Assembly: GCA_022706865.1 (NCBI GenBank)
Contig: JAKJBT010000094.1
Span: 1-6,101, forward strand
From: Bacillota bacterium
GTDB lineage: Bacteria > Bacillota_A > Clostridia > Lutisporales > Lutisporaceae
Direction of reading: 5' to 3'
Length of the DNA: 6,101 nucleotides
Position 1 is the first letter of the stretch, and the number at the start of each line of letters is the position of its first letter. Shown here in pieces: positions 1 to 5,446 of the stretch. The translations under genes were made by a program, and so were the position numbers. Under the pieces are notes generated by a model, which was not told the origin of the DNA, did no database searches, and saw only the letters and a list, made by a program, of their open reading frames with translations.

Positions 1-10
1 ATTCGGAAGA

Positions 11-127
11 TCTGGTGGCAATGACGGAGAGGCCACACCTGTTCCCATCCCGAACACAGAAGTTAAGCTCTCCAGTGTCGATGGTACTTGGACCGAAGGG
101 TCCCGGGAGAGTAGATCGCCGCCAGGT
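11..127 (+). rRNA. rrf: 5S ribosomal RNA
   Basis: This is the small RNA of the large ribosomal subunit. The 5' end (TCTGGTGGC) pairs with the 3' end (GCCGCCAGG, 118-126) to form the closing helix with G·U wobbles. The interior carries the typical 5S core, including CCCATCCCGAACACAGAAGTTAAG around 44-67 (given here as the conserved loop B/C region) and the GGGAGAGTAG segment near 105-114. At about 117 nt it has the usual bacterial length. The window begins just upstream, so this is presumably the end of a 16S-23S-5S operon. The exact ends may be off by one or two bases. Confidence 0.96.
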
Positions 128-135
128 TTAAATAC

Positions 136-211
136 TCCTCAATAGCTCAGTCGGTAGAGCATGCGGCTGTTAACCGCAGGGTCGTTGGTTCGAGTCCAAC
201 TTGGGGAGCCA
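136..211 (+). tRNA. tRNA-Asn (anticodon GUU), CCA encoded
   Basis: A full cloverleaf can be drawn. The acceptor stem is TCCTCAA (136-142) with TTGGGGA (201-207), including one T·G pair. The D arm contains AGCTCAGTCGGTAGAGC. The anticodon stem is TGCGG (162-166) with CCGCA (174-178), and the loop CTGTTAA places GTT at 169-171. The T arm is GTTGG (184-188), TTCGAGT, CCAAC (196-200). The discriminator is G208 and CCA is encoded at 209-211. It starts only eight bases after the 5S gene, so it is almost certainly part of the same rRNA operon transcript and released by processing. Confidence 0.97.
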
Positions 212-227
212 TTTTATTTTTTGCATC

Positions 228-273
228 AAAAAGATATGGTGAATATCAGAAACGACATTCACCATATCTTTTT
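228..273. terminator. Bidirectional intrinsic terminator between rRNA/tRNA operon and gntR
   Basis: Bases 228-244 are the perfect reverse complement of 257-273, giving a 17-bp stem with a 12-nt loop (245-256). The right arm ends in five T residues on the plus strand. The left arm begins with five A residues, preceded by an A/T-rich stretch that reads as a T-tract on the minus strand. It can therefore stop the rRNA-tRNA transcript going right and the regulator transcript (stop codon at 297-299) going left. The stem is A/T-rich but long and has no mismatch. Confidence 0.88.
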
Positions 274-296
274 CAAATTTAGTGAAATATATTATT

Positions 297-986
297 TTAA
301 TGATCTAAATCAGTCATTCCTCTTTTAATGTGATAATACATAGCAAGAGCCGCACCATCGGCGTCCCGTTGCTCTAAAAAATGGGCAATATTGCGGTGAT
401 TGGTCAGAGCATTTTCAATTGCCCGCTTATGAGCTCCTACATATACTGCTGTATTGATAGCATCGCCGATAGCTGTTTCAATTGCTGGCAGCATCAATTC
501 AATTACGCTGTTATGTGTTGCCTTTGCAATGGCTGCATGAAACCGCTGGTCAGCTTCTGAAAATGGCTTGCCGGATGCTATTAGTGCAGCGGCTTCTCTT
601 TCATATGCTATTATTTCACGAATTTCCTCATCACTTGCCCGCTCCACTACCATCCGCACATTAGCAGGTTCAAGTACCAGGCGCATCTCAAACCAGTTAT
701 GCACTAATTTCTTCTTGTCTTCTATATATGAGATTCCAAAGGGGTCATTTTGTGAATCCGGCTTTTCCGTAACAAACGTGCCGCGGCCCCGCTCTATTGT
801 CAGCACACCGTTTGCTACAAGTATTTTTACCGCTTCACGTATTGTTGTACGGCTGACACCAAGCTCTTTGGCCAATTGATGCTCATTGGGGAGCTTATCA
901 TTGGGCTTATATTTTTTCTGCAGAAAGATCATGTCACTAATTTCATTAGCTATATTTTGTGATATAGGTATAAAACCATTAGACAT
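297..986 (-). CDS. GntR-family transcriptional regulator, FadR/FCD subfamily
   Basis: This is a 229-residue DNA-binding regulator. Residues about 8-75 form a winged helix-turn-helix: the recognition region is QLAKELGVSRTTIREAVKIL (37-56), and the wing carries GRGTFV (67-72). Residues about 95-220 are an all-helical FCD ligand-binding domain. D146, H150, H197 and H219 are spaced like the metal-binding residues of this domain, so a carboxylate ligand bound through a metal ion is plausible; this is family knowledge rather than something the sequence proves. The length is normal for the family. The ATG at 984-986 is preceded by AAAGGAG (994-1000 on the complementary strand) seven bases away, which supports the start. 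It is divergent from the methyltransferase-dehydratase-TRAP cluster, so it probably represses that cluster and itself. The ligand is unknown; relatives sense hexuronates, aldonates, lactate or fatty acyl-CoA. Confidence 0.93.
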   Translation of the reverse strand: MSNGFIPISQNIANEISDMIFLQKKYKPNDKLPNEHQLAKELGVSRTTIREAVKILVANGVLTIERGRGTFVTEKPDSQNDPFGISYIEDKKKLVHNWFEMRLVLEPANVRMVVERASDEEIREIIAYEREAAALIASGKPFSEADQRFHAAIAKATHNSVIELMLPAIETAIGDAINTAVYVGAHKRAIENALTNHRNIAHFLEQRDADGAALAMYYHIKRGMTDLDH

Positions 987-1010
987 ATTATTTCTCCTTT
1001 TAATTTATAT

Positions 1011-1024
1011 AAGACATTATACCA
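1011..1024 (+). promoter_or_regulatory. Candidate operator copy 1 (12/14), over the gntR -10
   Basis: AAGACATTATACCA differs from the consensus AAGACATCATACAA at two positions. Both changes help create the TGGTATAAT promoter element read on the other strand, so the sequence seems to be a compromise between operator and promoter. A protein bound here would block the regulator's own promoter. Confidence 0.55.
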
Positions 1025-1044
1025 CATTTATTTCCAAAATCCAT
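1016..1044 (-). promoter_or_regulatory. Predicted sigma-A promoter of the gntR regulator, extended -10
   Basis: Read on the minus strand, TGGTATAAT contains a perfect TATAAT (1021 down to 1016) with the upstream TG of an extended -10 element. A weak -35 (ATGGAT, 1044-1039) lies 17 bases upstream. Transcription would start near 1009, giving a short leader of about 22 nt before the ATG at 986. The -10 lies inside the leftmost copy of the repeated 14-base motif, which fits autorepression. Confidence 0.68.
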
Positions 1045-1074
1045 AAAAAATTTTGAATTAAAGAAAGAGGTAGT

Positions 1075-1088
1075 ATCACATCATATAA
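1075..1088 (+). promoter_or_regulatory. Candidate operator copy 2 (11/14)
   Basis: ATCACATCATATAA matches the consensus at 11 of 14 positions, including the uninterrupted core ACATCATA. It lies 64 bp from copy 1 and 64 bp from copy 3, between the two divergent promoters and about 15 bp upstream of the predicted -35 of the methyltransferase operon. This is the weakest copy; its regular spacing is the main support. Confidence 0.4.
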
Positions 1089-1103
1089 AATATTATGATT
1101 ATA

Positions 1104-1132
1104 TTGACTTTTTGGCAAAAAAGGCATAATAT
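1104..1132 (+). promoter_or_regulatory. Predicted sigma-A promoter of the methyltransferase-dehydratase-TRAP operon
   Basis: TTGACT (1104-1109, five of six matches to TTGACA) is followed after 17 bases by TAATAT (1127-1132). The overlapping CATAAT (1125-1130) is a better -10 match but has 15-bp spacing. The start site would be close to 1139, giving a leader of about 120 nt before the ATG at 1261. A perfect copy of the repeated motif begins at this start site. Confidence 0.66.
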
Positions 1133-1138
1133 TTAGCT

Positions 1139-1152
1139 AAGACATCATACAA
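1139..1152 (+). promoter_or_regulatory. Candidate operator copy 3 (perfect), at the predicted +1
   Basis: AAGACATCATACAA begins six bases after the predicted -10 and so covers the expected start of transcription, a classic repressor position. It is identical over all 14 bases to the copy at 1183. The flanking bases differ between the two copies, so the identity is limited to the motif, as expected for a protein-binding site rather than a recent duplication. Confidence 0.62.
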
Positions 1153-1182
1153 CTATAGAAAGACTATATCTTATCCATTATC

Positions 1183-1196
1183 AAGACATCATACAA
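1183..1196 (+). promoter_or_regulatory. Candidate operator copy 4 (perfect), in the leader
   Basis: This is a second perfect AAGACATCATACAA, 44 bp downstream of copy 3 and about 45 bp into the predicted leader. It could act as an auxiliary operator, through looping or as a roadblock. The spacings of 64, 64 and 44 bp are close to whole numbers of helical turns, which would place all copies on roughly the same face of the DNA. Confidence 0.6.
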
Positions 1197-1260
1197 GTTA
1201 GAATTCTTATCATAATAATTTACTATTAAGTCGTTCAACTAGGAAGGGAGAAAAGAGATC

Positions 1261-1989
1261 ATGAAAAATTTTTCCTGGCAATATGATGAGATGAGACAAA
1301 CGGGGGTAGATTACACTGATTTAAGTGAAGTTGAAGCCTATGATGAACGAATGGGAAAACTACGTGATGCTAAACAGGAAGCAGACGATATAGTTAAGCT
1401 GCTTGATATAGGGCCGGAGGATACAGTTATTGAGTTCGGAACCGGAACAGGATGGCTTGCATGTACTGCAGCACAACACTGTAAAAGGGTCATTGCAGTT
1501 GATATATCTGCCAATATGCTTAAATATGCTAAGAAAAGGAGTGAAGAGCTGGGAATACATAATATTGACTTTTGCCATGGGGGTTTTTTAAATTATCAAC
1601 ATTCAGGGGAGGCTGTAGATATTGTAATTACTCAACTGGCATTGCACCATCTTCCGGATTTCTGGAAGCAGATAGCTTTAAAAAGGATATCCGATATGCT
1701 CAAGGAAGGCGGGATTCTATACATTAAGGATACGGTTTATTCCTTTGATATGAATAATTACCGGCAGTTTTTCAACCAATGGATATCTGGGACTCTTATA
1801 TCGGCAGGTGAGGAACTTGCACACGAGGTTGAAGTTGCAGTAAGAGAAGAGTTTTCTACCTGTGATTGGATAATGGAAGGGTTGTTAAGACACGCGGGCT
1901 TTAAAATTCAAAAAGTAGAATATGACCAAGGCTTTCTTGCTCAATATATTTGCATAAAGGCTCAGGGAGATATTCAGAACTTAGCATAA
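1261..1989 (+). CDS. Class I SAM-dependent methyltransferase, substrate unknown
   Basis: This 242-residue cytosolic protein has a Rossmann-like methyltransferase core. Motif I is VIEFGTGTG (56-64), the glycine-rich SAM loop. The acidic residue after strand 2 is D81 in VIAVDIS, and the strand 4 region is DIVITQLALHHLPDFW (120-135). LKEGGILYIKD (147-157) corresponds to the usual post-strand motif. The N-terminal 50 residues (WQYDEM...GVDY...EVEAYDERM) and the C-terminal part from about 160 form extra elements that probably hold the substrate. No signal peptide or membrane segment is seen. The start is supported by AGGAAGGGAG (1241-1250). It is the first gene of the rightward cluster and about 100 bp upstream of the dehydratase, so co-regulation is likely. 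I do not recognise a specific substrate: a small molecule, a metabolite carboxylate or a quinone-like compound are all possible. Confidence 0.88.
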   Translation: MKNFSWQYDEMRQTGVDYTDLSEVEAYDERMGKLRDAKQEADDIVKLLDIGPEDTVIEFGTGTGWLACTAAQHCKRVIAVDISANMLKYAKKRSEELGIHNIDFCHGGFLNYQHSGEAVDIVITQLALHHLPDFWKQIALKRISDMLKEGGILYIKDTVYSFDMNNYRQFFNQWISGTLISAGEELAHEVEVAVREEFSTCDWIMEGLLRHAGFKIQKVEYDQGFLAQYICIKAQGDIQNLA

Positions 1990-2011
1990 TATATCAATGC
2001 CTTATTATGCT
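1983..2011 (+). other. Intercistronic hairpin overlapping the methyltransferase stop codon
   Basis: AGCATAATA (1983-1991) pairs with TATTATGCT (2003-2011), a perfect 9-bp stem with an 11-nt loop. The left arm includes the stop codon. No T-tract follows, so it is not a good intrinsic terminator. It may affect mRNA decay or simply reflect A/T-rich sequence. Confidence 0.35.
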
Positions 2012-2023
2012 TAGTGATTAAAA

Positions 2024-2042
2024 GGCTATAAATTATATAGCC
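2024..2042 (+). other. Small intercistronic hairpin upstream of the dehydratase gene
   Basis: GGCTATA (2024-2030) pairs with TATAGCC (2036-2042) around a 5-nt loop. It is the second hairpin in the 96-bp gap between the methyltransferase and dehydratase genes. There is no T-tract, and I found no convincing separate promoter in the gap, so readthrough from the upstream gene is the simplest model. Confidence 0.35.
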
Positions 2043-2085
2043 ATAATCCTATTATTTAATAAATCTGAAACGGAGGGAAAACTGA

Positions 2086-3747
2086 ATGAGAAGTGATCAA
2101 ATGAAGGTGGGCGTAGAGCGGATTCCGCACAGGGCCCTGTTAAAGGGACTGGGTCTCACCGATGAAGAGATCAGAAGGCCTATGATTGGTATCGTAAATG
2201 CACAAAATGATGTAATTCCCGGACATCTGCATCTGGACGATATTATGGAAGCTGTAAAAGCCGGAGTGCGGATGGCCGGAGGGACTCCCTTCCAATTCCC
2301 TGCAATCGGCGTATGTGACGGGTTGGCAATGGGACATGAAGGAATGAAGTATTCACTTATAAGCCGTGAACATATTGCTGATTCTGTAGAAATCATGGCA
2401 ATGGCTCATCCCTTTGATGCATTGGTGTTCATTCCTAACTGCGATAAAATCGTTCCGGGAATGATTATGGCTGCTTTAAGGCTGAATATCCCCAGTGTAT
2501 TTGTAAGCGGCGGGCCAATGATGCCGGCTTTTTTGGACGGAAAAAAACTGACACTTTCAAGCACATTTGAAGCTGTTGGCGCAGCAGGGGCTAACAAGAT
2601 GAACGAACAAGAGATTCTTGATTATGAAAATTATTCTTGCCCGGGCTGTGGCTCCTGTGCAGGCATGTTCACTGCAAATTCAATGAACTGTATGACAGAA
2701 GTCATCGGGCTTGGCTTACCCGGGAACGGAACAATACCGGCTGTTAATGCAGCTCGTATCCGTCTTGCCAAACAGGCAGGCATGAAGGTTATGGAAATGC
2801 TGGAGAAGAATATCAGGCCCCGTGATATAGTCACAGCTGATTCGCTTCACAACGCACTTACAGCAGATATGGCACTGGGATGCTCATCCAATACCGTGCT
2901 GCATCTTCCTGCAATTGCACACGAAGCAGGACTGAAAATTGATTTGAAAGATATAAATGAAATAAGTAAAGCTACACCGCACCTTGTTAAGCTTGCTCCT
3001 GCCGGGCCCAATGCAATGTCGGATTTGTGGCAGGCGGGCGGTGTACAGGCAGTCTTGAAAGAGCTGGAAAAAATGGGGTTGCTGAAAACGGACTGCATAA
3101 CCGTAACAGGCGGCACAGTAGCTGAAAACCTTAAAGGTGTAACCGTAAAGGATAGGGAGATAATAAGGACAAAAGAAACAGCTTACTCCCAGGATGGAGG
3201 ACTTGCAATACTATGGGGCAATTTGGCACCTGACGGAGCCGTAGTCAAGAAGGGAGCAGTGCTTCCTGAAATGATGGTTCACAAGGGCCCCGCAAAGGTT
3301 TATAACAGCGAAGAGGATTGCATGGCTGCAATAATGGGCGGCAAGGTCAAAGCCGGAGATGTGGTTGTAGTCCGTTATGAAGGACCTAAAGGAGGTCCCG
3401 GTATGAGAGAAATGCTTTCACCGACTTCATCCATTGCAGGAATGGGCTTAGACAGCAGTGTAGCGTTGATTACCGACGGCAGGTTCTCAGGTGCATCCAG
3501 AGGCGCATCCATCGGGCATATATCTCCTGAAGCCGCTGCAGGCGGACTGATTGGTATTGTTGAAGATGGAGACATTATCAGTATAGACATACCAAATAAT
3601 AAACTGGAACTTTTAGTTGATGAAAAAACTATAGCAGAGAGAAAGGCAAAATTTGTACCTTTTGAAAAGCCTGTACCGAACGGATATCTCAAGCGCTACC
3701 GCAAGATGGTTACATCTGCCAACACCGGAGCGGTATTTGAGGAATAA
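2086..3747 (+). CDS. ilvD: IlvD/Edd-family dehydratase, dihydroxy-acid dehydratase-like
   Basis: This 553-residue cytosolic iron-sulfur enzyme removes water from a 2,3-dihydroxy acid to give a 2-keto acid. In dihydroxy-acid dehydratase the substrate is 2,3-dihydroxy-isovalerate or its methylvalerate homologue, in valine/isoleucine synthesis. Expected active-site residues are visible by comparison with E. coli IlvD: D78 (GVCDG), C119-D120-K121 (NCDK, cluster cysteine and metal-binding Asp/Lys), C185/C188/C191 (CPGCGSC), E442 (GGPGMREM) and S468 (TDGRFSG, the catalytic serine). It looks complete and lacks an internal stretch found in the longer E. coli protein, as do many clostridial homologues. 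GGAGGG (2072-2077) lies eight bases before the ATG. Sequence favours dihydroxy-acid dehydratase. However, no ilvB, ilvC, leu or other biosynthetic gene adjoins it, and the neighbours are a TRAP transporter and an FCD regulator, so a sugar-acid or other hydroxy-acid substrate is a real alternative. Family assignment is firm; substrate is not. Confidence 0.9.
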   Translation: MRSDQMKVGVERIPHRALLKGLGLTDEEIRRPMIGIVNAQNDVIPGHLHLDDIMEAVKAGVRMAGGTPFQFPAIGVCDGLAMGHEGMKYSLISREHIADSVEIMAMAHPFDALVFIPNCDKIVPGMIMAALRLNIPSVFVSGGPMMPAFLDGKKLTLSSTFEAVGAAGANKMNEQEILDYENYSCPGCGSCAGMFTANSMNCMTEVIGLGLPGNGTIPAVNAARIRLAKQAGMKVMEMLEKNIRPRDIVTADSLHNALTADMALGCSSNTVLHLPAIAHEAGLKIDLKDINEISKATPHLVKLAPAGPNAMSDLWQAGGVQAVLKELEKMGLLKTDCITVTGGTVAENLKGVTVKDREIIRTKETAYSQDGGLAILWGNLAPDGAVVKKGAVLPEMMVHKGPAKVYNSEEDCMAAIMGGKVKAGDVVVVRYEGPKGGPGMREMLSPTSSIAGMGLDSSVALITDGRFSGASRGASIGHISPEAAAGGLIGIVEDGDIISIDIPNNKLELLVDEKTIAERKAKFVPFEKPVPNGYLKRYRKMVTSANTGAVFEE

Positions 3748-3779
3748 ACCGTAAAGTATTAAATGAAAACAAGGGTTTC

Positions 3780-3802
3780 TACTCTGTGCGCCGTACAGAG
3801 TA
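3780..3802 (+). other. Intercistronic hairpin between ilvD and dctP
   Basis: TACTCTGT (3780-3787) pairs with ACAGAGTA (3795-3802). A G·T and a C-G pair extend this to 10 bp with a 3-nt loop. An A-rich stretch rather than a T-tract follows, so it is not an intrinsic terminator for the plus strand. It lies just before the strong ribosome binding site of dctP and could mark an RNA processing point or protect the 5' end of the dctP message. Confidence 0.5.
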
Positions 3803-3827
3803 AAAATAAAATTGAGGAGGAGAAACA

Positions 3828-4868
3828 ATGAAAAAATTGTATCGTTTTATGCTTATCGCCCTGTCGATTATTATGGTGTTCAGCCTGACTGCCTGCGGAG
3901 AAAAGGCCGCACCTGCGGCTGAGGCGCCTGCCGGTGAAGCTCCTGCTGCTTCAGGCTCTGCCGAACCGACTGTTCTTAAATTAGGGATGACAATCAATGA
4001 GCAAGATAGTTTCTATGTTTGCGCTCAAAAGTTTGCAGAGCTGGTAAAGGAAAGAACAAACAATGCATACAATATCGAGTTATTCCCGAATTCAGCATTG
4101 GGTGATGAAAGAACAATGCTGGAGAGTATGCAGATGGGCACCTTGGACGCAGGAATAATCACCAGCGGGCCATTTGTTAACTTTGTACCGGAGTTTGGCG
4201 TTTTGGATTTGCCTTTCTTATTTCCTAACAACGAAGCCGCCTATAAGATTCTTGACGGAGAAGTAGGAAAGGAAATACTTGCCAAATTGGAAGCTAAAGA
4301 TCTTAAAGGACTTGCTTATGCAGAAAGAGGCTTCCGAAATCTGACAAACAGTGTACGCCCGGTTAAGAGTGCTGCTGACGTTAAAGGATTAAAAATCCGT
4401 GTTATGGAAAATGAAGTATATATAGCATCTTTCAATGCATTGGGTGTAAATACAGTTCCTATGGCATGGACTGAAGCGCTTACAGCCCTTCAGCAAGGAA
4501 CTATACAAGGACAGGAAAACCCTGTAAACGTTATACATGCTTATAAAATGTGGGATTCACAGAAATATGTAACAATGACAAGACATGCTTATGCAGCTGC
4601 AGTTATTACATTCAGCCTTGAAACATTTAACAAGTTGCCGGCAGATATTCAGAAGATATTCATAGATGCAGCACAAGAAGCGGCAGAATATGAAAGGGCA
4701 TGGGTTGCTGAAAACGAAGCATCACAGATAGAAACACTTAAGGAAAACGGCATGGAAGTGATAGAGGATCCGGATCTGGAAAGCTTTAAAGCAGCAGTGC
4801 AGCCTGTATATGACAAATACTCTCAATACAGTGATTATCTAAAGAGGATAAATGAAGCCATTAAATAA
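3828..4868 (+). CDS. dctP: TRAP transporter solute-binding lipoprotein, DctP family
   Basis: This 346-residue extracytoplasmic receptor captures a carboxylate ligand and delivers it to the DctQM membrane complex. The N-terminus is a lipoprotein signal: KK, a hydrophobic stretch (about 7-20) and the lipobox LTAC with the lipid-modified cysteine at 23. An Ala/Pro/Glu-rich linker (about 24-48) follows, then the binding domain from about residue 49. R170 (GFRNLTN) and R191 (GLKIRVMEN) are at conserved positions; the latter matches the family arginine that normally clamps the ligand carboxylate. The GTIQGQENP segment (224-232) is also characteristic. GAGGAGG (3814-3820) sits seven bases before the ATG, one of the strongest ribosome binding sites here, fitting the need for more receptor than membrane subunit. 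The lipid anchor suits a Gram-positive cell without a periplasm. The substrate cannot be assigned; C4-dicarboxylates, uronates or aldonates are typical of the family. Confidence 0.94.
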   Translation: MKKLYRFMLIALSIIMVFSLTACGEKAAPAAEAPAGEAPAASGSAEPTVLKLGMTINEQDSFYVCAQKFAELVKERTNNAYNIELFPNSALGDERTMLESMQMGTLDAGIITSGPFVNFVPEFGVLDLPFLFPNNEAAYKILDGEVGKEILAKLEAKDLKGLAYAERGFRNLTNSVRPVKSAADVKGLKIRVMENEVYIASFNALGVNTVPMAWTEALTALQQGTIQGQENPVNVIHAYKMWDSQKYVTMTRHAYAAAVITFSLETFNKLPADIQKIFIDAAQEAAEYERAWVAENEASQIETLKENGMEVIEDPDLESFKAAVQPVYDKYSQYSDYLKRINEAIK

Positions 4869-4890
4869 ATGACTGAAGCTTGTTTGTTAT

Positions 4891-4916
4891 GGACTCCATC
4901 TTTTTAGATGGAGTCC
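4891..4916 (+). other. Strong intercistronic hairpin between dctP and dctQ
   Basis: GGACTCCATCT (4891-4901) pairs perfectly with AGATGGAGTCC (4906-4916), an 11-bp stem closed by a TTTT loop. The stem is followed by CAGCATC and not by a T-tract. It could therefore act as a leaky terminator or, more likely, as a 3' stabiliser of the dctP message that raises receptor levels over DctQ and DctM. Confidence 0.65.
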
Positions 4917-4941
4917 CAGCATCAATGCAAATAAATTAGTT

Positions 4942-4950
4942 GGAGGTGAG
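4942..4950 (+). promoter_or_regulatory. Ribosome binding site that sets the dctQ start
   Basis: GGAGGTGAG is a near-ideal Shine-Dalgarno sequence. The in-frame TTG at 4940 overlaps it and cannot be the start it serves. The next in-frame start, TTG at 4955-4957, lies eight bases after GGAGG and is the best placed. Confidence 0.75.
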
Positions 4951-4954
4951 CTAT

Positions 4955-5446
4955 TTGTCAGTTGTAAAAGCAGTGAATAAGGTAAGCGATTTAGTTGATA
5001 AAGCAGGCTGTTGTTTTGTAATACTAACTATGGCAGGAATGGTATTCTTCACAGCTGTACAGATAATAGCCCGTGTGTTTTTCCAAGCCCTCCCATGGAG
5101 CGAAGAGGTGGTCCGATACTTGTTGGTGTGGGCAACCTTCATTGGCGCCGGTTGTGTATATAAAAGAGGAGGCCACATAAATGTGACGTTCATTCAGGAC
5201 ATGTTCAAGGGCAGCTCAAAAAAATTTGTTCAAATGTTAGTGCATGCTCTTTGTGCCGCTTTCTTCGCAATTGCTTTATATTTCGGAATTAAATATATGG
5301 GGAAACAGGCAGGACAGCTTTCCGCCGCTCTTCGTATACCTATGAATCTGATGTACATGGCCATACCGGTGGGGTGCGGAATCATGCTGCTTCATGCAGT
5401 AAATTCAATACTTAGCAGCTTTGAAAAGAGGGAGGTTGAGGCATAA
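4955..5446 (+). CDS. dctQ: TRAP transporter small membrane subunit, DctQ family
   Basis: From the TTG at 4955 this is a 163-residue integral membrane protein. It has four hydrophobic segments at about 19-44, 52-70, 92-114 and 130-151, as expected for DctQ. The region LPWSEEVVRYLLVWATFIGAG (46-66), followed by KRGGHINV (70-77), is the family signature. The subunit associates with DctM and helps dock the DctP receptor. The start was chosen from the ribosome binding site at 4942-4950; a longer version from TTG 4940 adds five residues but would overlap that site. The stop codon overlaps the ATG of dctM by one base (TAATG), so translation of the two is probably coupled. The gene is intact. Confidence 0.92.
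   Translation: MSVVKAVNKVSDLVDKAGCCFVILTMAGMVFFTAVQIIARVFFQALPWSEEVVRYLLVWATFIGAGCVYKRGGHINVTFIQDMFKGSSKKFVQMLVHALCAAFFAIALYFGIKYMGKQAGQLSAALRIPMNLMYMAIPVGCGIMLLHAVNSILSSFEKREVEA

Noticed and set aside
136..211. tRNA-Asn as an integration site of a genomic island
   Set aside because: No second copy of the tRNA 3' end, no integrase and no mobile gene appear in the window; the tRNA is simply part of the rRNA operon.
482..879. Plus-strand open frames opposite the regulator gene
   Set aside because: They lie wholly antisense to a clear GntR/FCD gene, lack a family-like sequence and have no good ribosome binding site.
1011..1196. CRISPR array or satellite repeat
   Set aside because: Repeat units are only 14 bp, two are degenerate, spacers are unequal and no cas gene is present; a protein-binding site array explains it better.
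1203..1216. Fifth copy of the repeated motif around TTATCATAATAA
   Set aside because: Only about half of the 14 positions match, essentially the short ATCATA core, which is expected by chance in A/T-rich DNA.
3613..3997. Minus-strand open frames over the ilvD/dctP junction
   Set aside because: They overlap the well-supported ends of two genes; the Ala/Pro-rich translation only mirrors the repetitive lipoprotein linker of dctP.
4891..4916. Intrinsic terminator ending the operon after dctP
   Set aside because: The stem is strong but no T-run follows, and dctQ and dctM continue in the same direction without a visible promoter, so full termination is unlikely.
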